This document shows, one piece after another, positions 38,101-47,000 of a DNA stretch of 64,000 bases (positions are counted from its first letter, which is position 1; each line of letters begins with the position of its first letter). The translations under genes were made by a program, and so were the position numbers. The notes beneath the pieces were generated by a model. It was given only the letters and a program-made list of their open reading frames with translations, did no database searches and was not told where the DNA came from. This stretch comes from Fibrobacter sp. UWR2 (GTDB lineage Bacteria; Fibrobacterota; Fibrobacteria; Fibrobacterales; Fibrobacteraceae). The stretch spans positions 124,001 to 188,000 of the forward strand of contig NZ_MWQE01000005.1 in the NCBI RefSeq assembly GCF_002210285.1. Reading direction: 5' to 3'.

Positions 38101-38553
38101 CATCACGCCGATAAGCGAGAAAATCTGCAGGAATGCGTTAGCATAGCTCAGGTTGTGCACGCCGAACATTTCGCGGATAAGCGCGTACTTGGCTGCACTG
38201 TGGACGGCAAAGCCGGAAGAAAGCCCTATGGCAAGCCAGAAGGCGACTCGCGGGCAGTTGCAGGTCACGAGAACCGCCTGCGCAATGACAAACGCCGTCA
38301 TGAACAGCGAGGACCACGCCAGCACCTTGTTCTTCGAGAACCTGTTGGTGAAGAACCCCGCAGGCCAAATCATCAGCACATAGGGGGCGATGAAGAACAC
38401 CTGGAGCATGAAAGTCTGCCAAATCTGACCACTGTCAGAATCGGAGAACGATCCAGAAAGAATTTTCTGGGCATAAATAAAGACGCCACACTGTACGAAA
38501 GTCGTCGCGAGAATGGACAGGAAATAACGGACGGAGCCTTTAACTTTCCACAT
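35122..38553 (-). CDS. Trifunctional LplT-PlsC-acyl-ACP synthetase (Aas-like), copy 2
   Basis: This 1143-residue protein is a paralog of the one at 26260-29673, with the same three parts: MFS transporter-like domain (about 1-405), PlsC acyltransferase (about 415-610; NHHSFIDWAM) and acyl-AMP ligase (about 630-1143; FSSGSEGTPKG, GYGCTETAP, YRTGDKGYLDEDG, Lys in LGTGKAD). The acyltransferase motif III reads FPTG where FPEG is usual, a different change from copy 1. The RBS AAGGA supports the ATG at 38553. It likely works in phospholipid repair at the inner membrane. A membrane protein gene overlaps its end by 4 bp. Confidence 0.93.
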   Translation of the reverse strand: MWKVKGSVRYFLSILATTFVQCGVFIYAQKILSGSFSDSDSGQIWQTFMLQVFFIAPYVLMIWPAGFFTNRFSKNKVLAWSSLFMTAFVIAQAVLVTCNCPRVAFWLAIGLSSGFAVHSAAKYALIREMFGVHNLSYANAFLQIFSLIGVMASSWLAIVGINLIDLESLVSYEAVGFLLSKSVVIPWILTGVSVLGTVASFLVPKVKYEDKNVKFSVARRRLSFGWRHRTLRATIITLSMFWAMAQVFTLMFQDVSGSQTVNTLQNYLAFTIVGLMVGSIISARNSKDFIETGFIPLGMIGASIGMFLIPFFVHPVPLSILYTAIGIFGGMFLVPVNALLLYNTRPNNSGWVIALANLIQALVLVVFLFVYTIIMQYTDLRPHYYFIGLSVISVGVFYWSILNLPQALVRSLLRLVFSRYKIRVLNVGNIPNDGPVLLVGNHHSFIDWAMLQMACPRPLCIAGNKDHFEKWYLRSLLKRLGSIRIDNRHPEEAMKKIHDRLMAGHAVVIFPTGEVSRSPHVEPFSIDYSKAVEGTDAQVVPFYIQGLWGSNYSYSGSNMYGASAERTVTVAFGNSIPATTPANEVRTIIRNISISAWDYAVSFVKPVGDSWIRTYKKFVKHGPAIYNPDGGHFSGFKLMGAVIAFSRHLKKILGPEEKNVGIMLPPSPAGVIVNLALWLLGKTNVNLNYTSSVDNVKFCAARADVKTVITSRQFIEKLKGRGNDYSKIASENLRLFYAEDFMKVIPKAKIAFFIVFCIVSPCWLIKLCFRKHVKLDDIAAIMFSSGSEGTPKGVMLSHRNLMGNIQQLACIFNVTRADVMLSELPLFHSFGLTVTTLLNLTEGCPIVTVADPTDVKTMARVCAEFRVSAFVATPTFLRAFTISRYVHPMALKYVRLIIAGAEALRPELATAFRLKFGKEIYEGYGCTETAPVASINTENNLHSDYMTMQVNNKPGTVGMALPGSQFLIVDPDTNEPLPTGEAGMILIGGCQVMVGYLKDEERTKSVIVNINGKRYYRTGDKGYLDEDGFLTIVDRYSRFAKLGGEMVSLGAVEKKIQDTPVLEGCDYVVTSIPDSAKGEKIVLLYQGEKDPKDVLSELRASGFPPIMLPAVAFAVEKVPKLGTGKADFTTAKKIAKELAGVSK

Positions 38554-38620
38554 TTATCATTCCTTGTAAAACAAGCCTACCATTAAGACTTGCGTGCAAA
38601 TCTAGAAAAATAGATGCTTC

Positions 38621-39985
38621 TTATCCGCGCATCAATTTCTCGATTTCGGCGATTTCTTTTGGAATTTTTCTCGAAATGTTTACAAAACCGCTTTTTGTAA
38701 TAAGCAGGTCGTCCTCGATGCGGATGCCGATTTTAGCCGTAATCCGTCTGCCTCCGAATATGCCCGAAAACTTGCCGTATAGGCCTGGCTCGCACGAAAT
38801 GAGCATGCCCGGTTCGAGCACAACGTCGAGCGAACGCGAGCCGGGGTCGCCCTCGTGTATCTGCTCACCGATGAAGTGGCTCACCCCATGGGGGCGCCTG
38901 TCGTATAGTAACTTGTATGTGCCCCTCGCTCCCTTCACGAGGCGTTCTTCGAGGGCGGTGAGGATATAGTCCCACGGGATCTGCCCGATTTCTCGCAGCG
39001 AGACACCGGGTTTCACGGATTTCTGGTATTCCCTGCCTGCATCGAGCACTATCTGGTACAGGAGTTTCTGAAGAGGGTCGAACTTGCCATTTGCCGGGAT
39101 GGTGCGCGAGATGTCGCTATGGAGCGTCCCGATGCGTATCCCGAAGTCCAGGAGCACGAGATCCCCTTTTTTAATTTGTTCATCCTTTTTCACGTAGTGC
39201 AGGCAGCAGGCGTTCTCGCCGCCGGCACATATTGTCGGGAATGCGAGGTCGCCATCGCTTCTGCGCAGCATTTCGTAGTCGAGCCGCAGCGAGAGTTCTC
39301 GCTCGTTCTTGAAGCTGTGCACTAGCGGCAATACGGTGCGGAAGGCGCGGTCTGTCACCTGTTGAGCGGTCTCGGCGTCCCTAATGCGTTCGCGTTCTAG
39401 CGGGAGGCGCAGCTTCCAGTGCAGCGAGGCAGCACTCCGCAAAGAAATTCCCGTGCCACGCAGGGCGTTGCTCATCGATCTCCTGAACCGGTCGTTGTGG
39501 TCATCCTTGAACTTCTCGAAGTAGTAGGCGTAGGCATGGGAGCCTTTCGGAAGTCTCGATGCGCGCATGGCGACTTCGTCCCAGAGTTCGCCCGCACTCC
39601 TTACGTCGGTTATACCCGTAATCCTCTTCACCTCTTCCCCATTTCCGCTGTAGCCCAGGCGCTTCCCGTTCCAGAATTCCCTGAAAGGGTCCTTGGGCTG
39701 TACGAACAGGATTTCCTCCCCCGTCTTGGGGTCGAGCAGCAGGTAGCAGCCCGCCTGGTTTATGCCCGTGAGGTAGAGGAAGGCCGGTTCCTGGACCATT
39801 TTGTTCCATATCTGCACAAAGGCCTCTTCCGTGCCCGGGTCAGCCGGCATTCCGGCGACGACACAGAACGAATCTAGCGCATCTAGCATGGCCTTGCGGC
39901 GTTTTTTGTACAAATTCTTGGAATTGTAGCGCGGGGATTCGATGAAAACCTGCGAATACGGCCTAGAAAATGCTCTTGCTGCCAT
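38621..39985 (-). CDS. pepP: Xaa-Pro aminopeptidase (M24 family)
   Basis: This 454-residue enzyme removes the first residue before proline. The N-terminal creatinase-like domain (about 35-190) carries VQPKDPFREFWNGKR. The C-terminal pita-bread domain has all five metal ligands: Asp in LLDFGIRIG, Asp in HSDISRTI, His in GVSHFIGEQ, Glu in SCEPGLYG and Glu in GIRIEDDLL. There is no signal peptide, so it is cytosolic. The RBS GAGGAAAAA precedes the ATG. It is divergent from a small lipoprotein gene across 112 bp of AT-rich DNA that contains a possible -10 (TATTAT) for the plus strand. Confidence 0.93.
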   Translation of the reverse strand: MAARAFSRPYSQVFIESPRYNSKNLYKKRRKAMLDALDSFCVVAGMPADPGTEEAFVQIWNKMVQEPAFLYLTGINQAGCYLLLDPKTGEEILFVQPKDPFREFWNGKRLGYSGNGEEVKRITGITDVRSAGELWDEVAMRASRLPKGSHAYAYYFEKFKDDHNDRFRRSMSNALRGTGISLRSAASLHWKLRLPLERERIRDAETAQQVTDRAFRTVLPLVHSFKNERELSLRLDYEMLRRSDGDLAFPTICAGGENACCLHYVKKDEQIKKGDLVLLDFGIRIGTLHSDISRTIPANGKFDPLQKLLYQIVLDAGREYQKSVKPGVSLREIGQIPWDYILTALEERLVKGARGTYKLLYDRRPHGVSHFIGEQIHEGDPGSRSLDVVLEPGMLISCEPGLYGKFSGIFGGRRITAKIGIRIEDDLLITKSGFVNISRKIPKEIAEIEKLMRG

Positions 39986-40097
39986 TTTTTCCTCTGAAAA
40001 AGTAAAATTTCGCTATAAATTTACCATTTTCGCTATCGTTCCACATTAAAATATTATAGATTTTAGGCATCACAGACTAGAATGGAGCCTGATTAAA

Positions 40098-40412
40098 ATG
40101 TCTCTTACAAAAAAATGGAAACTTATCCTCGCCTCTCTCTCCTTTGCATTCTTTACCGCATGTGCCGGCGGATCTAACGGCGGCAGCGACGATGCCGGCT
40201 ACGCCGGTGATGACGATACGGAAGAAGTCTCTGGCGGCGGTAGCAGCAAGAAGAAGGCTTCTGCCCCGAAGGAAGTCATTGACGAGAACAAGCTGAAGAA
40301 GACTGAAGACGAAGCTATGGCTGCAAACGAAGAAAACCACAAGCTCCGTAAGGAAATCTTCGACGCCAAGAACAAGTTGGGCATTCCTGTGGAACGTCCC
40401 GACGCCGAGTAG
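40098..40412 (+). CDS. Small lipoprotein with C-terminal coiled coil
   Basis: This 104-residue protein starts with a signal peptide ending FFTAC (Cys22, lipobox). The mature part begins with a Gly/Ser/Asp-rich flexible stretch (about 23-50), then a Lys-rich hinge and a charged helix with heptad spacing (ENKLKKTEDEAMAANEENHKLRKEIFDAKNKLG). The design recalls Lpp-like lipoproteins but it is not a recognisable member. The gene lies 5 bp before phoH and may share its transcript. GGAG precedes the ATG by 10 bases. Confidence 0.8.
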   Translation: MSLTKKWKLILASLSFAFFTACAGGSNGGSDDAGYAGDDDTEEVSGGGSSKKKASAPKEVIDENKLKKTEDEAMAANEENHKLRKEIFDAKNKLGIPVERPDAE

Positions 40413-40417
40413 GCAGT

Positions 40418-41362
40418 TTGGAACATTATTCCATCTCAGATAACCTGAAACGCATAGTTTCAGGTGAAAACGAAACGGTTTTCCGCTTATTGGAGAGCCG
40501 TTTTTGTGTTGAGATACAGACCAGACTCCCAGGACTGTCGGTGAAGACGACTGACAAGTCGGATGTCCATGGCCTGTTTTCCGTATTGGACCAGCTGAAA
40601 ATTACCGCAAAGCGTGGCGGAGTGCTCAGTGCCAAGGAGGTCGAGCGCCTCCTCGGCCCGAAGGAGCCGGGTGATGTCGTTGATCTCGACGGCTTGCCGA
40701 CGGCGCCCATCCTCCGCAACCGGTTCGGTATTGCCATCACGCCAAAGACCCGCTCGCAGGCCGAACTGGTCAAGGCGGTCGAAAAGAACGATATCATCTT
40801 CGCGAAGGGCCCCGCCGGCACGGGAAAGACTTTCCTTGCCGTGGCGCTTGCTGTCGCAAGCCTCGAAAACCACGAAGCCGAGCGCATCTGCCTGGTGCGC
40901 CCCGCAGTCGAGGCCGGCGAATCCCTCGGGTTCCTGCCGGGCGACCTCAAGGAAAAAATCGCTCCGTACCTGCGCCCCATCCACGACAGCCTCTCCGAAC
41001 TCCTGCCGACAGAAAAACTCCGCCGCTACGAGGAGACCGGGGCCATCGAGGTGGCGCCCCTCGCCTACATGCGCGGCCGCACGCTCAAGCGTGCCTTCAT
41101 CATTTTGGACGAGGCGCAGAACACCACCAGGGCGCAGATGAAGATGTTCCTCACCCGTCTCGGGCCCCACAGCAAGGCTATCATTACCGGCGACACTTCG
41201 CAGGTGGACCTCGCGAAGGGAGAGGAATCGGGCCTCAAGCATGCTATGCGCATTCTTTCGGGTATCCGCGGCATTGCGCAAATCGAATTCGACAAGACGG
41301 ATGTCCTCCGCCATCACCTAGTCAAGGATATCCTACAAGCATACGAAAACAAGGAAAAGTGA
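40418..41362 (+). CDS. phoH: PhoH-like ATPase
   Basis: This 314-residue cytosolic P-loop protein has the PhoH domain: Walker A in [16 protein letters not shown] (about 128-143), the family motif [21 protein letters not shown], Walker B in [13 protein letters not shown], and [10 protein letters not shown]. PhoH proteins are implicated in RNA metabolism and phosphate stress. The start is TTG at 40418; no in-frame ATG exists until the middle of the ATPase domain, and the N-terminal KH-like part needs this start. It is followed after 1 bp by the pgpH-like gene, the same order as in Firmicutes. Confidence 0.92.
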   Translation: MEHYSISDNLKRIVSGENETVFRLLESRFCVEIQTRLPGLSVKTTDKSDVHGLFSVLDQLKITAKRGGVLSAKEVERLLGPKEPGDVVDLDGLPTAPILRNRFGIAITPKTRSQAELVKAVEKNDIIFAKGPAGTGKTFLAVALAVASLENHEAERICLVRPAVEAGESLGFLPGDLKEKIAPYLRPIHDSLSELLPTEKLRRYEETGAIEVAPLAYMRGRTLKRAFIILDEAQNTTRAQMKMFLTRLGPHSKAIITGDTSQVDLAKGEESGLKHAMRILSGIRGIAQIEFDKTDVLRHHLVKDILQAYENKEK

Positions 41363-41363
41363 T

Positions 41364-43652
41364 ATGAAGAAGAAACAGAAAAGAATCCATCTCGCCATCG
41401 GGTGGATACTTATCACGGTAATCGCCATTCTCCTTTTCCCCGACAAGAACATCGCCTTGCAGGCGGAGCACCCGCATTTGGGCCAGTTGAGCACGCGCAC
41501 CATCGTGTCGACGCTCAAGTTCGATATTCCCAAGTCCAAGCAGGAAATCGAAATCGAACGCCAGCGTGCCGAAGAGAAGGTAAACGCCATCTTTGGGTAC
41601 AATACCGACGAGACGAACCGCATCAGCGAGGACCTCAAGCAGTACATGCAGAAACTGGCGCAGTACGGCTACCTCCAGGCGCAGATCAGTGCGAATGGCG
41701 GTGCTTCGGCCGAAGGCAACGATTCCCTGCAGCGCAAGGTGCAGCAGGCCAGCCGCATTTATGAAACGTTGAAGCAGCGTATCTCTGTTACCGCCATTCG
41801 CCCGCTGAGCCAGAACTCCAAGGCGCGCGACTCCCTGCTCGCCACTTTCAACCGTATGCTCGAGAAGGGTGTTTCCAATACGCTTATCGCGAAGACCGAG
41901 ACTGAGGTCCAGCTGTTCAGCAACAACTACAACCTGCAGAACACCAAGGCCATCATCTACAACAAGCCTACCGTTTCGCTTATCAAGGATAGCGAGGAGA
42001 ACACGCTTGAGGTGAGCGAGATCCAGCCCATCCAGCGCCGCATCGAGGAGGCCTTCAGCCAGCTGCAGCGCGCGTTCCCTTCTGAACAGGGGCTCCAGAG
42101 CGCCTTCTACGAAATCCTGTACGTCTTTACGCTCCCCAACGTGTTCTATCTCGAAAAGGAGACGCTTGCCCGCAAGCAGGAAGCTCGCGACAAGGTCACC
42201 CTCATCAAGGGTATGGTCCCGCGCGGTGTTGAAATCGTGACGCAGGGAACCCCGGTGACCAAGGAAATCCTCGAGAAACTCGAGGCGTTCCAGCAGGCAC
42301 AGCAGAAAGAAGAGAACGCCCGTACGCTTACGGCCCCCTATGGCCAGGCGCTCGTGTTCTTCGTCTGCATTACCATACTCTTCTGCTTCTTCGCGTTTTC
42401 CGCATCTACCAAGACCTTGCGTACCCCGCGCCAGCTTTGGAGCCTGATGGCGCTCCTCGCCCTGCAGCTCATTGCGTTCTGGCTCATGCACAACTTCTCG
42501 GATAGCCTCAACAAACTCAACGTGATGCCTCTCCCTGAGGGAATCGACATCATGTGGCTGTACCCGTTCGCCATAACGCCCGTCATTGCGATGGTGCTTT
42601 ACGAACAGCGCATCGGTATTGCCTTCGAGGCCTTCTCCTCCGTATTCTTTGGCATTCTCAACGGCTACGACCTGGCTGCCATGGTGACTGTATTCGGGGT
42701 TCTCTCCGTCCTCACCTACCCGTTGGTCCGCATCCGCTACCGTATCCAGTTCGTGTGGTCCATGATGGCGGGCGTGCTCGGGCTTGCCGGTGCCATTTGC
42801 ATCATGTTCCTGCTGCGCAACCGCATGGGACTCGTCCCCTTCTACCAGACGCTTATAGCGGGCTCCGTGAACATCATGATCTGTACTGCTGTCGCGTCGG
42901 TGTTCTTCATTCACCTTGTCGAGCGTATCTTCGGCATCACGACCGTCCTTACGCTCATGGAAATGTCCGACTTCAACCGCCCGGCGCTCAAGCGTATTTC
43001 CGAACTTTCTCCCGGTACCTTCCACCACAGCATTCAGGTCTCGAACCTTGCCGAGAAGGTCGCCGACAGCATCGGTGCAAACTCTCTGTTGGTGCGTGTT
43101 ATGGCGCTCTATCACGATATCGGCAAGACCATGCGACCGGAATACTTTACCGAGAACCAGAAACAGGGCGTGAATCCGCACAACAACATCGATCCGGAAC
43201 ATTCCGTGAAGATTATCGTGGGCCATGTGGAGCAGGGCAACGTACTTGCCAAGGAATACAAGCTCCCCGACCTCGTTATTGCGGGTATCAACGAACATCA
43301 TGGGACGACGCTTATCCAGTACTTCTACCACAAGGCGGTCGAGAAAGCGGCTGCCGAGGGTAAGACCGTGAACGAGGCGGATTACCGCTACAAGGGGCCG
43401 AAACCGCAGACAAAGGAAACGGCTATCCTGATGCTTGCAGACATCATCGAGGCCACGAGCCGCTCGATGACCGACCAGAACCAGGAAAACCTGGCCGACA
43501 TGATCCACAATACCATCCAGGGCCGTTTCAACGAAGGGCAGTTTAGCGAGTGCGACCTTTCCATCAAGGAACTCTTCAAGCTCGAGAAGGCCTTCCTGCA
43601 CAGCCTGGACGGCACGTTCCATACGCGAGTCAAGTATCCCGGCCAGAAATAA
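41364..43652 (+). CDS. pgpH: 7TM-HD phosphohydrolase (PgpH/YqfF family)
   Basis: This 762-residue membrane protein has one N-terminal helix (about 10-27), a large extracytoplasmic 7TMR-HDED domain (about 30-325), seven membrane helices (about 330-510) and a cytosolic HD domain (about 525-745). The HD residues are visible in [42 protein letters not shown] and [13 protein letters not shown]. Relatives degrade cyclic di-AMP. The ATG lies 1 bp after the phoH stop with AAGGAAAAG as RBS. In many bacteria ybeY follows; here tRNA-Asp comes next instead. Confidence 0.92.
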   Translation: MKKKQKRIHLAIGWILITVIAILLFPDKNIALQAEHPHLGQLSTRTIVSTLKFDIPKSKQEIEIERQRAEEKVNAIFGYNTDETNRISEDLKQYMQKLAQYGYLQAQISANGGASAEGNDSLQRKVQQASRIYETLKQRISVTAIRPLSQNSKARDSLLATFNRMLEKGVSNTLIAKTETEVQLFSNNYNLQNTKAIIYNKPTVSLIKDSEENTLEVSEIQPIQRRIEEAFSQLQRAFPSEQGLQSAFYEILYVFTLPNVFYLEKETLARKQEARDKVTLIKGMVPRGVEIVTQGTPVTKEILEKLEAFQQAQQKEENARTLTAPYGQALVFFVCITILFCFFAFSASTKTLRTPRQLWSLMALLALQLIAFWLMHNFSDSLNKLNVMPLPEGIDIMWLYPFAITPVIAMVLYEQRIGIAFEAFSSVFFGILNGYDLAAMVTVFGVLSVLTYPLVRIRYRIQFVWSMMAGVLGLAGAICIMFLLRNRMGLVPFYQTLIAGSVNIMICTAVASVFFIHLVERIFGITTVLTLMEMSDFNRPALKRISELSPGTFHHSIQVSNLAEKVADSIGANSLLVRVMALYHDIGKTMRPEYFTENQKQGVNPHNNIDPEHSVKIIVGHVEQGNVLAKEYKLPDLVIAGINEHHGTTLIQYFYHKAVEKAAAEGKTVNEADYRYKGPKPQTKETAILMLADIIEATSRSMTDQNQENLADMIHNTIQGRFNEGQFSECDLSIKELFKLEKAFLHSLDGTFHTRVKYPGQK

Positions 43653-43701
43653 TGTGGCATGCCAAACGCGCATTATTTTTCAAAAAAAAGCCGATTTCCA
43701 C

Positions 43702-43730
43702 TTGACAGAATGCAAAAACCTTTATATATT
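43702..43730 (+). promoter_or_regulatory. Sigma-70-type promoter of tRNA-Asp
   Basis: TTGACA at 43702-43707 and TATATT at 43725-43730 are 17 bp apart, a near-consensus promoter. The tRNA starts 36 bases downstream of the -10. Confidence 0.85.
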
Positions 43731-43766
43731 TGGCTCGTTGACTGAGAAATCGGTCAAAACCACTCT

Positions 43767-43842
43767 GGGGTGGTAGCTCAATTTTGGTTAGAGCACCGGC
43801 CTGTCACGCCGGAGGTTGCGAGTTCAAGCCTCGTCTATCCCG
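43767..43842 (+). tRNA. tRNA-Asp (GTC)
   Basis: The cloverleaf is read directly: acceptor GGGGTGG/CTATCCC with two G-T wobble pairs, D stem GCTC/GAGC, anticodon stem CCGGC/GCCGG with loop CTGTCAC (anticodon GTC), T stem GCGAG/CTCGT with loop TTCAAGC, and discriminator G at 43842. CCA is not encoded. It is a GUN-anticodon tRNA and thus a substrate of the Tgt enzyme at 4608-5750. Confidence 0.96.
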
Positions 43843-43850
43843 CGAAAAAA

Positions 43851-43873
43851 GCCTCTCGAAAGAGAGGCTTTTT
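43851..43873 (+). terminator. Terminator after tRNA-Asp, copy 1
   Basis: GCCTCTC-GAAA-GAGAGGC followed by TTTTT, 8 bases after the tRNA. Confidence 0.85.
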
Positions 43874-43907
43874 CGTTTATCGAGCGTAGCGAGATAAACC
43901 AAATGCC

Positions 43908-43930
43908 GCCTCTCGAAAGAGAGGCTTTTT
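43908..43930 (+). terminator. Terminator after tRNA-Asp, copy 2
   Basis: The same hairpin and T-run, and the following CGTTTATCGAGCG, recur 57 bases after copy 1. The 40-bp unit is a tandem duplication. Confidence 0.8.
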
Positions 43931-44020
43931 CGTTTATCGAGCGCAGCGAATACGGAACACGTCCGCAGCGCTTCATGAGCATTGGCAAATTATTCTCGAT
44001 ATACATTTCTCTAGATACAG

Positions 44021-44048
44021 AAAAACCCGCGCCATAAAGCGCGGGTTT
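44021..44048 (-). terminator. Rho-independent terminator of the giant repeat protein gene
   Basis: On the minus strand AAACCCGCGC and GCGCGGGTTT form a 10-bp stem with a 6-base loop and a T-run, 26 bases past the stop codon. Confidence 0.85.
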
Positions 44049-44073
44049 CAAAGTTCGCATTACTGCCTAGGGG

Positions 44074-47000
44074 CTACCTTTTCTTCTTTTTCTTTTTGCC
44101 CTTACGGTCTTCCTTGGCGGGCTTTTCTTCTTCCTTCGGTTCTTCAAGCTTCGGAGCCGGCTTCGGAGCGTTACCGCGCAGGTCCTTCATCTTGAAGGTG
44201 ACGTTGACTTCGGCAGTCTCGACCTTGGAGTAGACTCCACCCGGGTCCTTCACCTTGAAGGTGAATTCGTCGAGGCCGGAGAATCCGCGGTTCGGCGTGT
44301 AGGTGAAGCTACCGTCGCGTTCGTTCAGGTCGATCTTGCCGTTGCGCGGGCGCTGCACGAGCTGCACGGCCACGGGCTTCTCGCCATCGGCATCGAATAC
44401 GCCGGCCATCAGGCCTTCAGATGCGGGCACCTTGAGTGCTTCGCCTTCCTGGGTCATGTAGGTCTGCGACTTCGCGATCGGCGGGTCGTTCACGGGGATT
44501 ACCGTGAAGGTGGCCGTCTTCTGGGCCTTGGCGCCTTCCGGGTCGGTGACCGTGAACGTGATGCGTTCCGGCTTGCCGTTCCAGTTTTCGTGCGGCTGAG
44601 AAACGGTGAGGATCCTCTTGAACTTGTCGTACTTCACCTGCAGGAACTTGTTGCCAGTCCAACTCCACTTGAGCTCTTCGGGCCTGTGGTCCTTGTCGCG
44701 GGCGTACTGATCGGTCTTGATGGTGGCGATTACGCCGTCATTGTCGTCTTCCCTGATGGTGAAGTCCTGAATGTCACGCATCACCGGAGCGGCGTTCACG
44801 TGCTTCACGACGAACTTCACGACGGTCTTGTCCATTCCGCCGGCCGGGTCCTGAGCCATGAACACGAGCGTTTCTTCGCCGAACCAGTCCTGTCTCTTGG
44901 GCTTCACGACGGCTTCGCGGCCACCGGAAATCATCACGTCGAGGTTCTTGGCTCCCGTGACCTTCCACTTGATTTCGTGCGGCTTGTGGTCGGGGTCGGA
45001 TACGTACTGGTCGAGCTTGATGGGCTTGAAGGACTTGCCTTCGAGCGTTTCCTGGCCCGGGATTTCCTTCACGACCGGCGGGTCGTTCACCGGCTTCACG
45101 GTGAACTTCACGTTGACGGAGGCCTTCTCGCCTGCCGGGTCGAACACGTTCACCGTTACGGTTTCGGTACCGTACCAGTACTTGTTCGGGGTTTCGCAGG
45201 TCAGCACGCCCTTGTCGCTGATGCTGAAGATGAGTTCATGCTTCACAGGAGCGGCTTCGGGTTCGGACTTGCCCTTCTTGCCCTTCTTGCCCTTCTTGCC
45301 CTTCTTGGCAGGGGCTTCCTTTGCATCGGGCTTGTCGTTGTCAAGTGTCCACCTGAGTTCGGAGAGCTTGTTGTCCGGGTCGTTCACGACCTTGCTGAAG
45401 TCGAACGGCTGGAACTGTCTCTTTTCTTCGATGACGAACGGCTGCACCGGCTTGAGGGTCGGCGGATCGTTCACCGGGGTCACCTCGAAGGTGGCTGTCT
45501 TGGATGCAGATGCGCCGGACGGGTCCTTCACGGTGAACGTAAGGGTTTCCTTGCCGAACCAGTTCGGGTTCGGGGTCACCACCATGGCGCGGCTGCCCTT
45601 GATGTCGACCTTCAGGTCCTTGTTGCCGGAAACAGACCAGCGGAGTTCGGCGGGCTTGTTGTCCGGGTCGGTCGCAGCCTTCGAGAGGTCGATTGGTTCG
45701 AACCTTTCCTTCTCCTTGATCTTCTGGCCCGGGATGGCGTGGACGACCGGCGGGTCGTTAACCGGGGTCACTTCGAAGGTAATCTGCACGGATGCCCTAG
45801 AACCTTCCGGGTCAAATACGTCGAGTTTCACCTTTTCGGTACCGCTCCAGAACTTGTCCGGAGTCGTGACCACGAGTTCCTTCTTGCTGTTCACGGAAGC
45901 CTTCAGGGAGCGGGTAGAGCCCACTTCGAACTTGAGAGAACCGAATGCATGGTCAGGGTCAGACACGAACTGAGAAAGGTCGATCGGCTTGAAGTGTTCC
46001 TTTTCCTGGATAGACTGGATAGGAATCGGCTTGATGACCGGAGCGTCGTTAACGGATTCCACGAGGAAGTTGACCGTCTTGGAGGCCTTTGCGCCTTCGG
46101 GGTCGTTAACCGTGAAGGTCACGTTACGTTCGCCATGCCAGTACTTGTCGGCAATCTTGATATGCGCGATGTTCCTGTTGTCGATTTCCACCTGGAAGTC
46201 GTCAGCAGGTACCGGAGCCGGTTCTGCCTCTTCTTCCTTCTCTTCCTTGGCGCCCTTCTTGCCCTTCTTCGCGGGCTTCTTCTTTTCGGCCTTTTTCGGG
46301 GCCGGAGCAGCGCCGCCAGCCTTGGCGACCGTAGCCGTCCAAGTGAGCTGTTCGGCCTTGTGGTCCGGGTCACGCACGAACTTGTTCAGGTCGATTTCCT
46401 TGAACTGGCCCTTTTCCTTGATCTTTTGGTTCGGAATGTCCTTCATTTCGGGAGAGTCGTTCACGGAGGTAATCTCGAAGGTCACGGTCTGCGACGTTTC
46501 GGCACCGTCCGGGTCCTTCACGATAAGTACCATCGTTTCGGGTGCGCACCAGAAGTACTTGTCCGGAGCAGAAACGGTGAGGATGCGGCTCGGCGAGATT
46601 TCGGCCTTGAGCTGCTTGTTGCCCGAAATCGTCCAGCTGAGTTCGTTCGGCTTGTTGTCCGGGTCCTTCACGTATTCGTCGAGCTTGATCTGCTTGAAGG
46701 TTTCCTTTTCCTTGATCTTCTGGTCAGGAATCTTCTTGGCGAGCGTCGGCGGGTCATTCACGCGGGTGACTTCGAAGGTCATCTTGTGGTTGGCGGATGC
46801 GCCTTCGGGGTCGGTGACCGTGAAGGTGAGCATTTCGCGGCCGGACCACTGCGGGTCAGGCACGGCGACAATGACCGTGTTGTCCTTGCGGATATCGACC
46901 TTCAGCTGCTTGTTGCCCGAGACTGTCCACTTGAGGCTGGATGCCGGGTGGTCCGGGTCCTGAGCGAGGCTTGCGAGGTCAATCGTCTTGAAGCGGCCGC

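Noticed and set aside
41322-43673. 783-codon minus-strand frame opposite pgpH
   Set aside because: The plus-strand frame has the complete 7TM-HD layout; the antisense product is His/Glu/Arg-rich with no recognisable domain.
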